Positions 16,356-24,470 of a DNA stretch of 33,440 nucleotides are shown here, one piece after another. The first letter of the stretch is position 1, and the number at the start of each line of letters is the position of its first letter. The DNA is from Candidatus Hydrogenedentota bacterium (GTDB lineage: Bacteria; Hydrogenedentota; Hydrogenedentia; Hydrogenedentales; JAGMZX01). Location: positions 1-33,440 of the forward strand of contig JAKQEQ010000129.1 in the NCBI GenBank assembly GCA_029556545.1. Direction: 5' to 3'. The notes beneath the pieces were generated by a model. It was not told the origin of the DNA. It was given only the letters and a program-made list of their open reading frames with translations, and did not search any database. Both the position numbers and the translations under genes were made by a program.

Positions 16356-18359
16356 ATGGCGAAACTGAAGTGTCCGAAATGTTTTCACGTGAACGCGGAG
16401 GGGCGCGAGGTCTGCGAGAACTGCATGACGCCGCTGCCGCGCATCCGCATCGAGGCCCGCCTCGAGCCCACGCCGCCGCCGCAAGCGCCGGAAATCCAAT
16501 TCCGGCGCGGCCAAGTGGTGGCGCAACGGTATACCGTGCTGCGCCTGATTGGCCGAGGCGGCATGGGCTGCATCTACAAGGTGCATGACAACACCCTGGG
16601 CGAGGAAGTGGCGCTCAAGACGCTGCTGCCGCAACTGGCCCGCGACCAGCTCGTCGTCGAGCGCTTCTTCAACGAGGCGCGCATCGCGCGGCGCCTCGCC
16701 CATCCGAACATCGTGCGCGTCCATGACATCGGCACCGCGGGCAACATAATCTACATCTCGATGGAATTCGTCGAGGGCGTCTCGCTGCGTCAATCCCTCG
16801 AACGGAAGCGCGTGGACGCCACGCTGCCGCTGGGGCAGGTGCTCACCGTCGTCGATGAATTATGCGCCGCCCTCGAATACGCGCATCAGTACACGGTCCA
16901 CCGCGATATCAAGCCGGAAAACGTGATGCTCAGCTCGGACGGGCGCGTCAAGCTCATGGACTTCGGCATCTCGAAACTCATGGCGGACACGCGCCTCACC
17001 GGCGCCTCCGTCGTCATGGGCACGCCCTTTTACATGGCGCCCGAACAACTACGCAACAGCCGCGACGTGGACGCCCGGGCCGACGTCTACAGTGTCGGCG
17101 TCATGTTGTACGAACTGCTTACCGGCAACGTGCCCACCGGCGTGCCGAAACCCGTTTCCGAACTGCTCAAGAAAGTCCCGACGGAACTGGACGCGATCAT
17201 CGCCCGCTGCGTCGAGCCCGACCCGAAAAACCGTTTCCAGAGCGCCACCGAGCTGCGGCGGGCGTTGGCCCCCATTCGCGAGGCGGTGCTTGCGGGCGAG
17301 ACGACAAAGACCAGGCGACGGACCACGCGTATCAAGGTCGGACCAGGGCGTTTTCGGCGGCCCTTGGGCGCCGCTTTCGCGGCGCTGCTACTGACGGCGA
17401 CGCTGTTTGGCGTCTATCGCGCCGAAGCGCGGATGCGCGCGCTGGGCGGCGCGCGACCTGAAGCGCCTGCGGCGGCCGAAGGCGTGGCGGACCGTTTCGA
17501 CAGCGTGACGGCGCTCGTCCTCCGCGCCCAGGACGCCGCAGACAGGCGCTCCCAGCGGGTCGAGGGCCAGTTGCGCACAGCCTTCGACGCGGGCGACGAT
17601 ATCTGGGCGGACGCGCAACGCGCACACGAAGCGGGCGACCCCGAGGCAGCGCGGCTCGCGCAGTATGCGCTGCAATGTTACCTCGCCACGCTGATGTGGC
17701 CCGAGGGCATGGTCTTCGTACCGCCCGGCGCAACCGACGCAAACGGGAAGCGGGTCTCTGTGCCGCCTTTCTTCATCGACGAGACGGAGGTGACCGCCGG
17801 GAAGTTCCGCCAATTCTGCGAACGCACCCCCGGCGGCTGGCCCTGTCACCTGCCCCCCGAGTACCCGGCAGACCGGCCGGTCGTAATGGTCGCGTACTAT
17901 GACGCCCTCGCCTACGCGGCCACGCAGGGCAAGCTGTTGCCCACTGAGGCCCAGTGGGCGCGCGCGGCCTACGGCGCCGATCCGGTCGATTATCCTTGGG
18001 GCAGTGCATGGGAGGACGGCGCGGCGAAGACCCTCGGCATCGGCGATCCGGGCGCGCCGGCCACGGTGAAGTCGTACGGCAAGGACCTTACCCGAATGGG
18101 TTGCTGGGACATGGCGGGCAACGTTACCGAATGGACCCGAACGGTCTCTGGCGCGGGAGGCGAGGACACCGGGGACGCGGCGCCTGATTTCAAGGCGACT
18201 ATCGCCGTGCGGGGCGGCAATTTCTCCGCTGGACCCGCCAGCCTGACGCGCTCGTTCGCCGCCGAATTCGAGAAACGCGACATGACCCTCGGATTCCGCT
18301 GCGTGCTCGAGATTCCCACACGGCGCGACATCGTCGAGAACGTCCTGAGCAAGGCATGA
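16356..18359 (+). CDS. membrane Ser/Thr protein kinase fused to FGE-sulfatase domain
   Basis: A 667-residue fusion. Residues 6-23 are a zinc ribbon (C6-x2-C9, C20-x2-C23). A Pkn2/Hanks-type kinase spans about 58-310: glycine loop GRGGMGCIY, Lys88 in [12 protein letters not shown] (Asp184), MDFG (Asp202) and GTPFYMAPE, all intact. A membrane helix follows at about 337-353. The C-terminal half, about 450-660, is a formylglycine-generating-enzyme/SUMF1-type domain ([47 protein letters not shown]) that should lie outside the cytoplasm. In kinase fusions this C-type-lectin-like fold is usually taken as a sensor or binding module; the catalytic cysteine pair of true FGEs is not evident. GAGG stands seven bases before the ATG. 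Targets are unknown. Confidence 0.88.
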   Translation: MAKLKCPKCFHVNAEGREVCENCMTPLPRIRIEARLEPTPPPQAPEIQFRRGQVVAQRYTVLRLIGRGGMGCIYKVHDNTLGEEVALKTLLPQLARDQLVVERFFNEARIARRLAHPNIVRVHDIGTAGNIIYISMEFVEGVSLRQSLERKRVDATLPLGQVLTVVDELCAALEYAHQYTVHRDIKPENVMLSSDGRVKLMDFGISKLMADTRLTGASVVMGTPFYMAPEQLRNSRDVDARADVYSVGVMLYELLTGNVPTGVPKPVSELLKKVPTELDAIIARCVEPDPKNRFQSATELRRALAPIREAVLAGETTKTRRRTTRIKVGPGRFRRPLGAAFAALLLTATLFGVYRAEARMRALGGARPEAPAAAEGVADRFDSVTALVLRAQDAADRRSQRVEGQLRTAFDAGDDIWADAQRAHEAGDPEAARLAQYALQCYLATLMWPEGMVFVPPGATDANGKRVSVPPFFIDETEVTAGKFRQFCERTPGGWPCHLPPEYPADRPVVMVAYYDALAYAATQGKLLPTEAQWARAAYGADPVDYPWGSAWEDGAAKTLGIGDPGAPATVKSYGKDLTRMGCWDMAGNVTEWTRTVSGAGGEDTGDAAPDFKATIAVRGGNFSAGPASLTRSFAAEFEKRDMTLGFRCVLEIPTRRDIVENVLSKA

Positions 18360-18389
18360 GCACGGCATCCCGACCGCCGAAATGAAGAA

Positions 18390-18451
18390 GAGGTCTGACG
18401 CGAACGAGCGCACCAGACCTCCGCGGAAGGAGAAACGCCAAATGTGGCGTT
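18390..18451. terminator. two hairpins downstream of the kinase gene
   Basis: GAGGTCTG (18390-18397) pairs with CAGACCTC (18414-18421). Then AACGCCA (18434-18440) pairs with TGGCGTT (18445-18451) around an AATG loop. The second is followed by an A/T-rich stretch but no pure T-run. They probably end transcription from the kinase side; function is inferred. Confidence 0.45.
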
Positions 18452-18555
18452 GACCAGATTTATTATACCACGAACTCGGGCGAAAGCATCCGACGGCGCT
18501 CCATTTGCAGACGTAAACCATTGGAAACTAATGACTTGCGCACTTGGTTGTCGAT

Positions 18556-18581
18556 GACCGGCCGGTTCTGAACGGCCGGTC
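18556..18581. repeat. GC-rich inverted repeat
   Basis: GACCGGCCG (18556-18564) and CGGCCGGTC (18573-18581) form a nine-pair stem with an eight-base loop in the gap between the kinase and GT2 genes. No T-run follows. It could be a terminator, operator or REP-like element. The rest of the gap 18360-18671 shows no gene. Confidence 0.4.
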
Positions 18582-18671
18582 GCCGACCCGGACGACCCCA
18601 AGGCGGATTCGCGGCCGGTCCATGATGTGGTGATGGCGTCAAGGATGCCGCGTTCCTGGGACTCGACGATC

Positions 18672-19631
18672 ATGACTCGGGAAGTCGATATCACAGTCGC
18701 GCTCATTACGCATAATCGGGCGGAGACCCTGCCCACGTGTCTGCAACATCTCGAAGTGCAGGATTATCCGCCCGCCCGCTTCGAAATCCTGGTACTGGAC
18801 AAGGCCAGCACGGACGGCACAGCGGCGATGTTGGCGCGCTACGCGGCGGGCGCGCCGGTTCGGACGCGCTGCATCCCACTGTCTAAGGAGACCACGTGGC
18901 CCGTGGCGCGCAATCAGGCGTTCAACGAGGCCGCCGGGCGTTGGGTTCTGTTCCTTGATCAGGACTTGCTGGCCAGTCCGCGCTTGGTCTCACGCCATGC
19001 ACGGGCCCACGAACAGCAGGAGACGCCCGCGGCATTCATCGGCCATATCCTGTTCCATCCGCAGGCGCATCCCATGACCCTGACCCGCGGCTTCCTCCCG
19101 GAGGAATATGCCCCGCTGCCCGAAGGCGCGCCACTTCCGTATCTGGACTGGCGGGCGCACAACTTCAGTATCGCGAGAGAGACCGCCCTTCAGGTCGGCG
19201 GGTTCGCCCCCGATTTTCTCTTCCCTCATTTCCAGGCGGCAGATTTGGCGTGGCGCCTCCGCGAGCGCGGGGTCAACGGCTACTACCTCGGCCAAGCGCA
19301 CGCTTACATCTGGCGCCCGCTGAGCATCGAAGCGGCGCGCGCCCGCGCCTACGCCATGGGATACTCGCTGCACTTGCTGGTCCGCAAGACCGGCGAGGAG
19401 ACCATCCTTCAGCGCTACCGCCTGGCGCGCACGCCGCTGCGACGACTGTATGATCGCCTGACGATGCCCCATATCACGCGAATGTGTGAGCAGCTCGACG
19501 TCAATACGCGCCCCTTTGCGTTCTATCTTCGCCGCGTCCTGCGCTACGAGATGTACAGCGGCTACGTGGACGCGCTCCAGGGCCGGCCCCCGCGCGAGAC
19601 CGGAGAACGGACCACGTCGCACACCGAGTGA
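18672..19631 (+). CDS. glycosyltransferase family 2
   Basis: About 319 residues, GT-A fold. The N-terminus DITVALITHNRAETL is the typical GT2 first strand. VLDKASTDGT near residue 41 is the nucleotide-binding segment (usually D-x-S-x-D-G-T), and D96-Q-D98 in FLDQDLL is the DxD metal site. WRAHNFSIARETALQVGGF and the later QAADLAWRLRERG match the acceptor half of the family. It should transfer a sugar from a nucleotide donor in the cytoplasm; donor and acceptor are unknown. Several in-frame starts exist (GTG 18627, ATG 18633, 18645, 18672) without a convincing ribosome site; 18672 is preferred because the conserved strand follows within five residues. It stands alone between hairpins upstream and a 160-base gap downstream, some 6 kb from the main polysaccharide genes. 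Confidence 0.82.
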   Translation: MTREVDITVALITHNRAETLPTCLQHLEVQDYPPARFEILVLDKASTDGTAAMLARYAAGAPVRTRCIPLSKETTWPVARNQAFNEAAGRWVLFLDQDLLASPRLVSRHARAHEQQETPAAFIGHILFHPQAHPMTLTRGFLPEEYAPLPEGAPLPYLDWRAHNFSIARETALQVGGFAPDFLFPHFQAADLAWRLRERGVNGYYLGQAHAYIWRPLSIEAARARAYAMGYSLHLLVRKTGEETILQRYRLARTPLRRLYDRLTMPHITRMCEQLDVNTRPFAFYLRRVLRYEMYSGYVDALQGRPPRETGERTTSHTE

Positions 19632-19794
19632 GGCTCACGTCGCCGCCGTCCGAGGCACGGGCGCCCATCACGGACGGACGCGGGCGGATCAAAGGCTTTC
19701 TCGTGCGTCCCCGGCATGGTAAACTTGGGCCTCATGCGCGGCTTGGGTAGGAGCACGCGCCAACCGAACACCGACAGAGGATAACTATCAGTAC

Positions 19795-20181
19795 GTGCGG
19801 TATCTTGGATTAAGTATAGACTTCACCTTGTTGTACGGGCTTCTCATCCGACACATCCTTGTGGTTGCTGTGGCGGGGCTTCTTGCGAGCATATCCGGCT
19901 GCGGCAAGTCTCCCTACGATGACTTGGCGGGTGCGTGGCGCGGCGAAATCAAAGGCCAGCCGTTTGTTGTCGAATTCCGACCCCAAGAGGATGCCGTACT
20001 GTTCGACGGGCGACGCGGAACCATGCGTCTGAAAGAAGAACGGGACGGCCGCCTCGTCCTCGAAATGACCGGCCCGGACGGACGGACCGGCGAGGTGATG
20101 ATTTGCAGAATCGACGATGGTCGGACGCGCCTCGACATACCAAATCTCGGAATAAGCGTCGATATCCAGCGTCGCGAATAA
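19795..20181 (+). CDS. small predicted lipoprotein of unknown function
   Basis: A 128-residue protein that I do not recognise. A hydrophobic segment (about 11-33) leads to SISGC (Cys36), a plausible lipobox, so a membrane-anchored lipoprotein is expected. The mature part, about 92 residues, is hydrophilic and probably beta-rich, with a DLAGAWRGEIKGQPFVVEF opening that recalls small lipocalin-like or 'extracellular-function' beta domains; that is an impression only. The GTG start at 19795 lacks a well-placed ribosome site, and later TTG/GTG codons in the hydrophobic segment are alternatives. Antisense frames of similar size over the same bases are less likely because they lack any signal or family trait. 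It is convergent with clpP, 24 bases away. Confidence 0.5.
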   Translation: MRYLGLSIDFTLLYGLLIRHILVVAVAGLLASISGCGKSPYDDLAGAWRGEIKGQPFVVEFRPQEDAVLFDGRRGTMRLKEERDGRLVLEMTGPDGRTGEVMICRIDDGRTRLDIPNLGISVDIQRRE

Positions 20182-20205
20182 CACCCCCTCGGAGAAAGCG
20201 ACGAA

Positions 20206-20877
20206 CTATCTCGCGCCATGCATGCGCGCCATCACTTCGTCGACGAGCCCATACGCCTTCGCTTCTTCCGCGCCCATGAAGAAGTCGCGGTCGCTGTCGT
20301 GCCGTATGGTCTCGAGAGGTTGGCCCGTGTGCTTGACCAGGATTTCGTCGATCATCTCACCGACGCGGACAATCTCGCGCGCCTGAATCTCGATATCCGC
20401 CGCCTGCCCCCGCACGCCGCCCATTAATTGGTGTAGCAGGAACCGCGAATACGGCAGGGCAAAACGCTTCCCCTTCGTCCCGGCCGCCATGAGGACCGCC
20501 CCCATGCTGGCGGCCTGGCCCAGGCAGATGGTGCAGATGTCCGGCTTCACGAACTGCATCGTGTCATAAATGGCCAGCCCCGCCGTGACGCTGCCGCCCG
20601 GCGTGTTGATGTAGATATTGATGTCCTTGTCCGGGTCTTCCGCCTCGAGAAACAACAACTGCGCGATGATGTAATTCGCGACGTAGTCGTCGATGGGCAT
20701 CCCGAGGAAGATAATCCGGTCTGCAAGCAATCGCGAGTAAATGTCGTACGGGCGGTCGCCGCGGCTGGTCTGCTCGTATATGGTCACGGCCCGGGGAGAC
20801 GCGGGGGCGCTCCCAAACGCTGCCGCCGGCGCGTGGGCGTGCATCACCGCCAACGGGTCGGGATTAGTCCTGCTCAT
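20206..20877 (-). CDS. clpP: ATP-dependent Clp protease proteolytic subunit
   Basis: A 223-residue ClpP, the barrel-forming serine protease that works with a Clp ATPase in cytoplasmic protein turnover. The triad is visible: Ser124 in GQAASMGA, His149 in FLLHQLMGG, and Asp194 in IRHDSDRD. The hydrophobic-pocket and handle regions ([28 protein letters not shown]) are typical. The N-terminus is about 30 residues longer than the mature family core, Ala/Pro-rich, and is probably processed off. The ATG at 20877 overlaps the tig end by 14 bases and has GGAAGG upstream; a GTG at 20889 is less likely. The usual next gene, clpX, is absent: the following gene is a convergent lipoprotein. Confidence 0.95.
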   Translation of the reverse strand: MSRTNPDPLAVMHAHAPAAAFGSAPASPRAVTIYEQTSRGDRPYDIYSRLLADRIIFLGMPIDDYVANYIIAQLLFLEAEDPDKDINIYINTPGGSVTAGLAIYDTMQFVKPDICTICLGQAASMGAVLMAAGTKGKRFALPYSRFLLHQLMGGVRGQAADIEIQAREIVRVGEMIDEILVKHTGQPLETIRHDSDRDFFMGAEEAKAYGLVDEVMARMHGAR

Positions 20878-22306
20878 CGCTCGCTTCACCTTCCGCGCTT
20901 GGTAATTCCTTGTCCGTAATTCGAGCGTGCTGCATCACGAGCGCCAGCGCCTTGCGCCGCAGCAGACGCTCTGCATATTCGTCCCGGTGCTCCTTCTCTT
21001 CCAGATATCCGCGGACGGCCTTTTGTTCTGCCCCGGTGCGGCGGGTAATGGCCTCGACTTCCGCTTCGAAATCGGCGTCGATCACCTTGATCTCCTCGAC
21101 GCGCGCGATCTCGCGCAGCACCAGGTACTGCTTCAACTCGGCCTCGGCGGTCTGCCGCGCCTCCTCGCGCAACGCCGCTGCCCGCGTCTCGATCTCGCCG
21201 GCGGGCATGCGCGCCCGGCGCAGCCGTTGCACCTGTTCCTCGTAATTTTCCTTCGCGATGGACTCGATCATCGATTTGGGAAACTCGAAGGCGCTCTGCT
21301 CGACTATCTTGGTCAGCGCCACCGTCTCGGCCACCTGGTCGCTCTGCGCGCTCGAACCCCGACGCAGACTGTCCCCGATCTTCGCCCGCATGTCCGCCAC
21401 GCTCTCGTAGCCGGCCTGATTCGCGAGTTCATCCGTCAATTCCGGGGTCTGGCGGCGCTTAATCTCATTGACCTTGATCGTGAAATGCGCCGTCTTGCCC
21501 GACAACTCGGCGACCCGGTAATCCTCGCCGAAACGAACGTCGCATTCGATCGCTGCGCCGGTCTTCGCGCCTTGCAGCGCCTGCTCGAACTCGGGGAAGA
21601 AGCGTTTCGTGCCCAGAATATACGGGTAATTCTCCGCGCGATTGCCCGGGAACTCCTGGCCGTCCACCTGGCCGTGGAAATCGATGATGACCTGATCTCC
21701 GTCCGCAGCCTCGGCATCCGGCGCCGTTTCATACACGGCGAAGCGTTGCCGCATGTCATTGATGGCCTCATCGACGTCCGATTCCTCGACCGTGACCACC
21801 GGGCGCTCGACCTCGACCTCCTTGTAGGGTCCGAGCGTCACGCGCGGCATTACCTCGAACTTGAACACCAGGTCCAGCGGGGACTCCGGTTCCGCCTCGC
21901 GTGCGGCATCGACCCCTTCGACATCCGGAAAGGACAATGGTCGAAGGTCCTGATCCTTCACCAGCTTCAGGAACGCGGCCCCAGTCAGCTTTTCGACCAC
22001 CTCGTCGCGAACCACCTTCCCGAACTTGCGCTCGATCAATTTGCGCGGAACCCGACCGCGCCGAAACCCCGGCACTTCGGCCTTGGTCTGCAATTCCTCG
22101 AAGACTTCGCCCGCCTTCTTTGCCTTGTTCGCCGCCGGGATAGTCACCTTGATCTCGTAGGCGCAATTCCCTTTATACGCGATATCGAACACGGGGTCTT
22201 CGACGAACTCGAACTCCTTCTCCTCGTCGTCCGTCTCCGCGGTCGCCGTGGTTACGGGCTCTTCCTGTTCGTCGTGGTTGGTCTCGGGATGCTCTCTGTC
22301 GCTCAT
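20864..22306 (-). CDS. tig: trigger factor, ribosome-associated chaperone
   Basis: A 480-residue trigger factor that binds the ribosome exit tunnel and shields nascent chains. The ribosome-docking signature GFRRGRVP lies at about 80-87 of an N-terminal domain preceded by an unusually acidic 35-residue extension (many Glu/Asp). A FKBP-type prolyl isomerase domain follows at about 205-290 ([23 protein letters not shown]), and the C-terminal helical chaperone arms occupy the rest ([13 protein letters not shown] and later). The C-terminus is acidic. It lies 19 bases downstream of tRNA-Leu and overlaps clpP by 14 bases, so tig and clpP are translationally coupled and probably share the tRNA's promoter. 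The ribosome site AGGAAC is close to the ATG. Confidence 0.94.
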   Translation of the reverse strand: MSDREHPETNHDEQEEPVTTATAETDDEEKEFEFVEDPVFDIAYKGNCAYEIKVTIPAANKAKKAGEVFEELQTKAEVPGFRRGRVPRKLIERKFGKVVRDEVVEKLTGAAFLKLVKDQDLRPLSFPDVEGVDAAREAEPESPLDLVFKFEVMPRVTLGPYKEVEVERPVVTVEESDVDEAINDMRQRFAVYETAPDAEAADGDQVIIDFHGQVDGQEFPGNRAENYPYILGTKRFFPEFEQALQGAKTGAAIECDVRFGEDYRVAELSGKTAHFTIKVNEIKRRQTPELTDELANQAGYESVADMRAKIGDSLRRGSSAQSDQVAETVALTKIVEQSAFEFPKSMIESIAKENYEEQVQRLRRARMPAGEIETRAAALREEARQTAEAELKQYLVLREIARVEEIKVIDADFEAEVEAITRRTGAEQKAVRGYLEEKEHRDEYAERLLRRKALALVMQHARITDKELPSAEGEASDEQD

Positions 22307-22325
22307 GTTCCTGCATTCTCAAAGG

Positions 22326-22411
22326 TTGGTGGGCGAGGCGGGAGTTGAACCCGCACGCCTTGCGGCACTGGATCCTAAGTCCAGCGCGTCTGCCAATTCC
22401 GCCACTCGCCC
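22326..22411 (-). tRNA. tRNA-Leu (anticodon UAG)
   Basis: The reverse complement folds as a complete class II tRNA of 86 bases. The acceptor stem is GGGCGAG/CTCGCCC, the D-arm includes GGCAGAC, the anticodon stem CTGGA/TCCAG holds loop CTTAGGA with anticodon TAG, a variable arm TGCCGCAAGGCG follows, and the T-arm is GCGGGTTCAACTCCCGC. Discriminator A and an encoded CCA end the gene. It reads CUN, especially CUA, codons. A TATAAT box lies 33 bases upstream; tig starts 19 bases downstream on the same strand. Confidence 0.97.
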
Positions 22412-22443
22412 GGTTCAGGCTCCACCGCTGCTTAATGCCCACA

Positions 22444-22449
22444 ATTATA
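22444..22449 (-). promoter_or_regulatory. -10 box upstream of tRNA-Leu
   Basis: A perfect TATAAT on the minus strand ends 32 bases before the tRNA 5' end. No good -35 hexamer stands at 16-18 bases, so the upstream half is unclear. It would serve the tRNA and probably tig-clpP. Confidence 0.5.
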
Positions 22450-23031
22450 CATACGCGCGGCCTTCAATGGGATAGTCGCCGGCCCGCGCACCTGACGCCC
22501 CGCCCGCTGCCGCGTCGGAAGCGATCCCGCGCCTGACGCTCCATCACGCGCGACAGCCCGCAACCCGGCCCACGCTAACGACTTATATGCGCGCGATATA
22601 CCGGCGACGCATTGCCGGGTATCTCTACGCACTCACGAGGTGAGTCGCCGCATTCAGTATATGCGCCATCCGTCGAGGGACTGCTCTTCGCGCAACGTGT
22701 TCCGCGCGCCCTGCGCCTTCGACATGCCATCCAATCCGAAGAAAAGGCGAGAGGGCGTCAAACTCCAATAGACGCTACACTCGCCAAACACGCGCCGAAG
22801 CGTACCATAACGATATACTTGAATGCAATCATCCGAATTCGCGAAATTCGCGTATTCTACAGTCGGCGCGCCATGCCGGACAGCTTGGCCGGGCGTCCCG
22901 GCGCCTCGACACGGAATAGGGAGCCGCCCGTCACGGTGTTTCCGGAAAGGATGGCAACCCTCTCCCTGGCCAGGAGGCAAGTGGTTCGTCCATATCGTCC
23001 ATACCGAAGCCAGACCCCAACGAGGCATACA
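22450..23031. other. non-coding stretch before msrB
   Basis: I see no supportable gene in these 580 bases; the open frames on both strands lack ribosome sites and family traits. Noted elements are a small hairpin ACTCAC-GAG-GTGAGT near 22630-22645 and a less GC-rich patch near 22790-22860 with a doubled AATTCGCG. No clear msrB promoter was found. Confidence 0.5.
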
Positions 23032-23541
23032 ATGCGAAAGCTTCTCCTGGAAACGGTCCTGGTCGCGGGGCTCCTCGCGGGCTGCGTCGAGCATCCCGTC
23101 GAAGGGTCCGCGCCCGCATTCGATGCGCCAAACAAGGATTCAGAAATGACCGACAAGATCACGAAAACGGATGAGGAATGGCGGGCCCAGCTGACGCCCG
23201 AGCAATACCACGTCACGCGCGAAAAAGGGACGGAACGGGCATTCACGGGCAAGTACTGGAACACGAAGACGCCCGGCGTCTACAAATGCGTCTGCTGCGG
23301 GCACGAACTGTTCAACAGCGAGACGAAATTCGATTCCGGCTGCGGCTGGCCGAGCTTCCACGCGCCCGCCAACGATGCGGACATCGACGAAGCGGAAGAC
23401 CGCAGCTTCGGCATGGTGCGCACCGAAGTGACCTGCGCCCGCTGCGGCGCCCACCTCGGCCACGTCTTCCCTGACGGCCCCCAACCCACCGGCCTGCGCT
23501 ACTGCATCAACTCCGCGGCCCTGGAACTCGACGCAGAGTGA
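23032..23541 (+). CDS. msrB: peptide-methionine (R)-S-oxide reductase, lipoprotein form
   Basis: A 169-residue MsrB, which reduces the R form of methionine sulfoxide in proteins. The zinc site is complete: C86-x2-C89 (CVCCG) and C135-x2-C138 (CARC). The likely resolving C104 in SGCGWPSF and catalytic C158 in RYCINSAAL are present, as is [10 protein letters not shown]. The N-terminus carries a lipobox (LLAGC, Cys18), so the enzyme should be anchored outside the inner membrane and repair envelope proteins. The ATG at 23032 has GAGG seven bases upstream; the longer open frame before it is not coding. An internal ATG at 23145 would give a cytoplasmic form. A second, truncated copy of its 3' end lies at 24213-24395. 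Confidence 0.93.
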   Translation: MRKLLLETVLVAGLLAGCVEHPVEGSAPAFDAPNKDSEMTDKITKTDEEWRAQLTPEQYHVTREKGTERAFTGKYWNTKTPGVYKCVCCGHELFNSETKFDSGCGWPSFHAPANDADIDEAEDRSFGMVRTEVTCARCGAHLGHVFPDGPQPTGLRYCINSAALELDAE

Positions 23542-23556
23542 GGTGGAGGGATTACG

Positions 23557-23670
23557 AGATGCACCATGCGTGTACTTGTGGTAGCGTCTGAAATTCTTCA
23601 CGACGCCCTCGAAGCAAATCTCGGCATCGAAGGCCGCCGTGTAAGTCGGAAGATATTCGCATCGGGTCAT
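23557..23670 (-). pseudogene. N-terminal remnant of an Avd / four-helix-bundle-like gene
   Basis: From the ATG at 23670 the minus strand reads 38 codons, CEYLPTYTAAFDAEICF then VVKNFRRYHKYTHG. The combination of an early YLP-x-Y, an F-D segment and RYHKYT-x-G strongly recalls the opening of four-helix-bundle proteins of the type found as accessory (Avd) proteins beside diversity-generating reverse transcriptases. The similarity stops at about 23557, after which the frame simply runs through the antisense of msrB; a full gene of this family would need roughly 80 more residues. I therefore read it as a truncated gene cut by the arrival of msrB (15 bases away). No reverse transcriptase lies in the window. 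The family call rests on memory of the motif, not on a search. Confidence 0.45.
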
Positions 23671-23704
23671 GGCCGGAACGAGTTTTTCCCGCATCGAGGC
23701 GTGC

Positions 23705-23710
23705 TATAAT
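23705..23710 (+). promoter_or_regulatory. -10 box of the antitoxin gene
   Basis: A perfect TATAAT (23705-23710) lies 14 bases before AAGGAG (23725-23730), which is seven bases before the GTG at 23738. The matching -35 region (about 23682-23688) is only T-rich. The longer open frame beginning at 23669 would run through this promoter, so the start is the GTG. Confidence 0.5.
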
Positions 23711-23737
23711 TGTGCCGGAAAGAGAAGGAGTGTTGTC

Positions 23738-23986
23738 GTGACCGTTCGGGGACATATCAAGGCGGGCGCCATTGTGCTGGATGAGCCGACGGAACTCCCG
23801 GAAGGCGCGAGGGTGCGGTGTGTCGTGATGGTGGAACCGAGAGATACGCCCGCGCCTCATGAGAACGCGGCCAGTCACGCCGGACTGCTCAAGTTCGCCG
23901 GTGTCATCAAGGATTCACCGCCGGACGCGGCCAGAAATCTTGATCATTACTTCTACATTCGTGGTCGGTTAAGCCGCTGCACATAA
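23738..23986 (+). CDS. small antitoxin-family protein of a PIN-toxin module, altered C-terminus
   Basis: An 82-residue protein. TVRGHIKAGAIVLDEPTELPEG is the beta-strand opening of a common small antitoxin family paired with PIN-domain (VapC-like) ribonucleases, and LLKFAGVIKDSPPDAARNLDHYFY is its toxin-binding tail. In family members the tail ends D-H-Y-x-Y-G followed by a few basic residues and a stop that overlaps the toxin ATG. Here the reading instead continues IRGRLSRCT, so the last residues have been replaced, just before an inserted inverted-repeat element. A tail of the expected form (DYLYGHARK, stop) sits 200 bases downstream at 24141-24182. Promoter and ribosome site are good, so it may still be made, but its toxin is destroyed. 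Confidence 0.65.
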   Translation: MTVRGHIKAGAIVLDEPTELPEGARVRCVVMVEPRDTPAPHENAASHAGLLKFAGVIKDSPPDAARNLDHYFYIRGRLSRCT

Positions 23987-24035
23987 TGTCTCCAAGCGCA
24001 TAACGCATACTTCTTTCTCGTTTTCACGAATTGGC

Positions 24036-24117
24036 CTGGATTCCCGCTTTCGCGGGAATGACGCTGGGGGCGAAATTGGCCCTCTTTTCCGTCATTCCCG
24101 CGAAAACGGGAATCCAG
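24036..24117. repeat. MITE-like element with 27-bp inverted repeats (dRS3-like)
   Basis: The left arm 24036-24062 and right arm 24091-24117 are inverted repeats of 27 bases with one mismatch, separated by 28 bases. Each arm is itself a hairpin: ATTCCCGC and GCGGGAAT around a short A/T-rich loop. This matches the widespread ATTCCC-N8-GGGAAT (dRS3/NEMIS-type) repeats. It carries no gene. It lies between the antitoxin body and a fragment of an antitoxin tail, so it probably inserted into, or mediated rearrangement of, the toxin-antitoxin operon. Confidence 0.85.
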
Positions 24118-24140
24118 AAAGGCAAAGATAGTACCCTTAA

Positions 24141-24212
24141 CCGAACACGAATGACTACCTCTACGGTCACGCAAGAAAATGAACCGGGTCTTCATCGACA
24201 CGTCCGCGCCTG
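24141..24212 (+). pseudogene. remnant of antitoxin tail and PIN toxin start
   Basis: After an in-frame TAA, 24141-24182 reads PNTNDYLYGHARK and stop, the expected end of this antitoxin family. Its AAATGA overlaps an ATG at 24179 that reads [10 protein letters not shown], the typical first strand of PIN-domain ribonucleases, including the first metal-binding Asp. After about ten codons the toxin frame is lost, where a second msrB fragment begins. The four-base stop/start overlap is the normal layout of such modules. This is a strong match by pattern, but only some 24 codons remain, so no product is expected. Confidence 0.6.
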
Positions 24213-24395
24213 TCCGCACCTGTCAACGACGCGGACATCGACGAGGTGGAAGACCGCGGTTTCGGCATGGTCCGCACCGAGGTGACCTGCGTCCGCTGCG
24301 GCGCCCACCTCGGCCACGTCTTCCCCGACGGCCCCCAGCCCACCGGCCTGCGCTACTCCATCAATTCAGCGGCGCTGGAACTCGAAGCAGAGTGA
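24213..24395 (+). pseudogene. msrB: truncated second msrB copy, catalytic Cys to Ser
   Basis: From about 24215 the sequence matches the last third of the upstream msrB (its 23363-23541) at most bases, reading [19 protein letters not shown], then [13 protein letters not shown] and [14 protein letters not shown] to a stop at 24393-24395. It keeps the second zinc pair CVRC but lacks the first pair and the GCGWPSF segment, and the catalytic Cys (Cys158 in the full gene) is Ser. Many differences between the two copies are silent, so the parent copy seems to have diverged under selection before it was cut. There is no start or ribosome site. It joins directly to the PIN toxin fragment. Confidence 0.85.
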
Positions 24396-24470
24396 GGCGG
24401 AAACATTGCGAGCTTCGCCGCTGGACCCCATAAAGGTTCAAAGAATCAAATAGTCAAATAACCTACATCA

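Noticed and set aside
18360-18671. A small RNA or small gene between the kinase and GT2 genes
   Set aside because: Three hairpins are present, but there is no promoter of quality and no coding frame with a ribosome site; they are more simply terminators or repeats.
20927-22348. 473-codon plus-strand frame opposite tig
   Set aside because: Trigger factor motifs are clear on the minus strand, and the plus frame runs into the tRNA.
23140-23694. Whole 184-codon minus-strand frame as an intact gene
   Set aside because: Only the first 38 residues after the ATG at 23670 look like a protein family; the rest is antisense of msrB.
24036-24117. CRISPR repeats
   Set aside because: There are only two copies, inverted rather than direct, with one 28-base spacer; this is a MITE-like inverted repeat.
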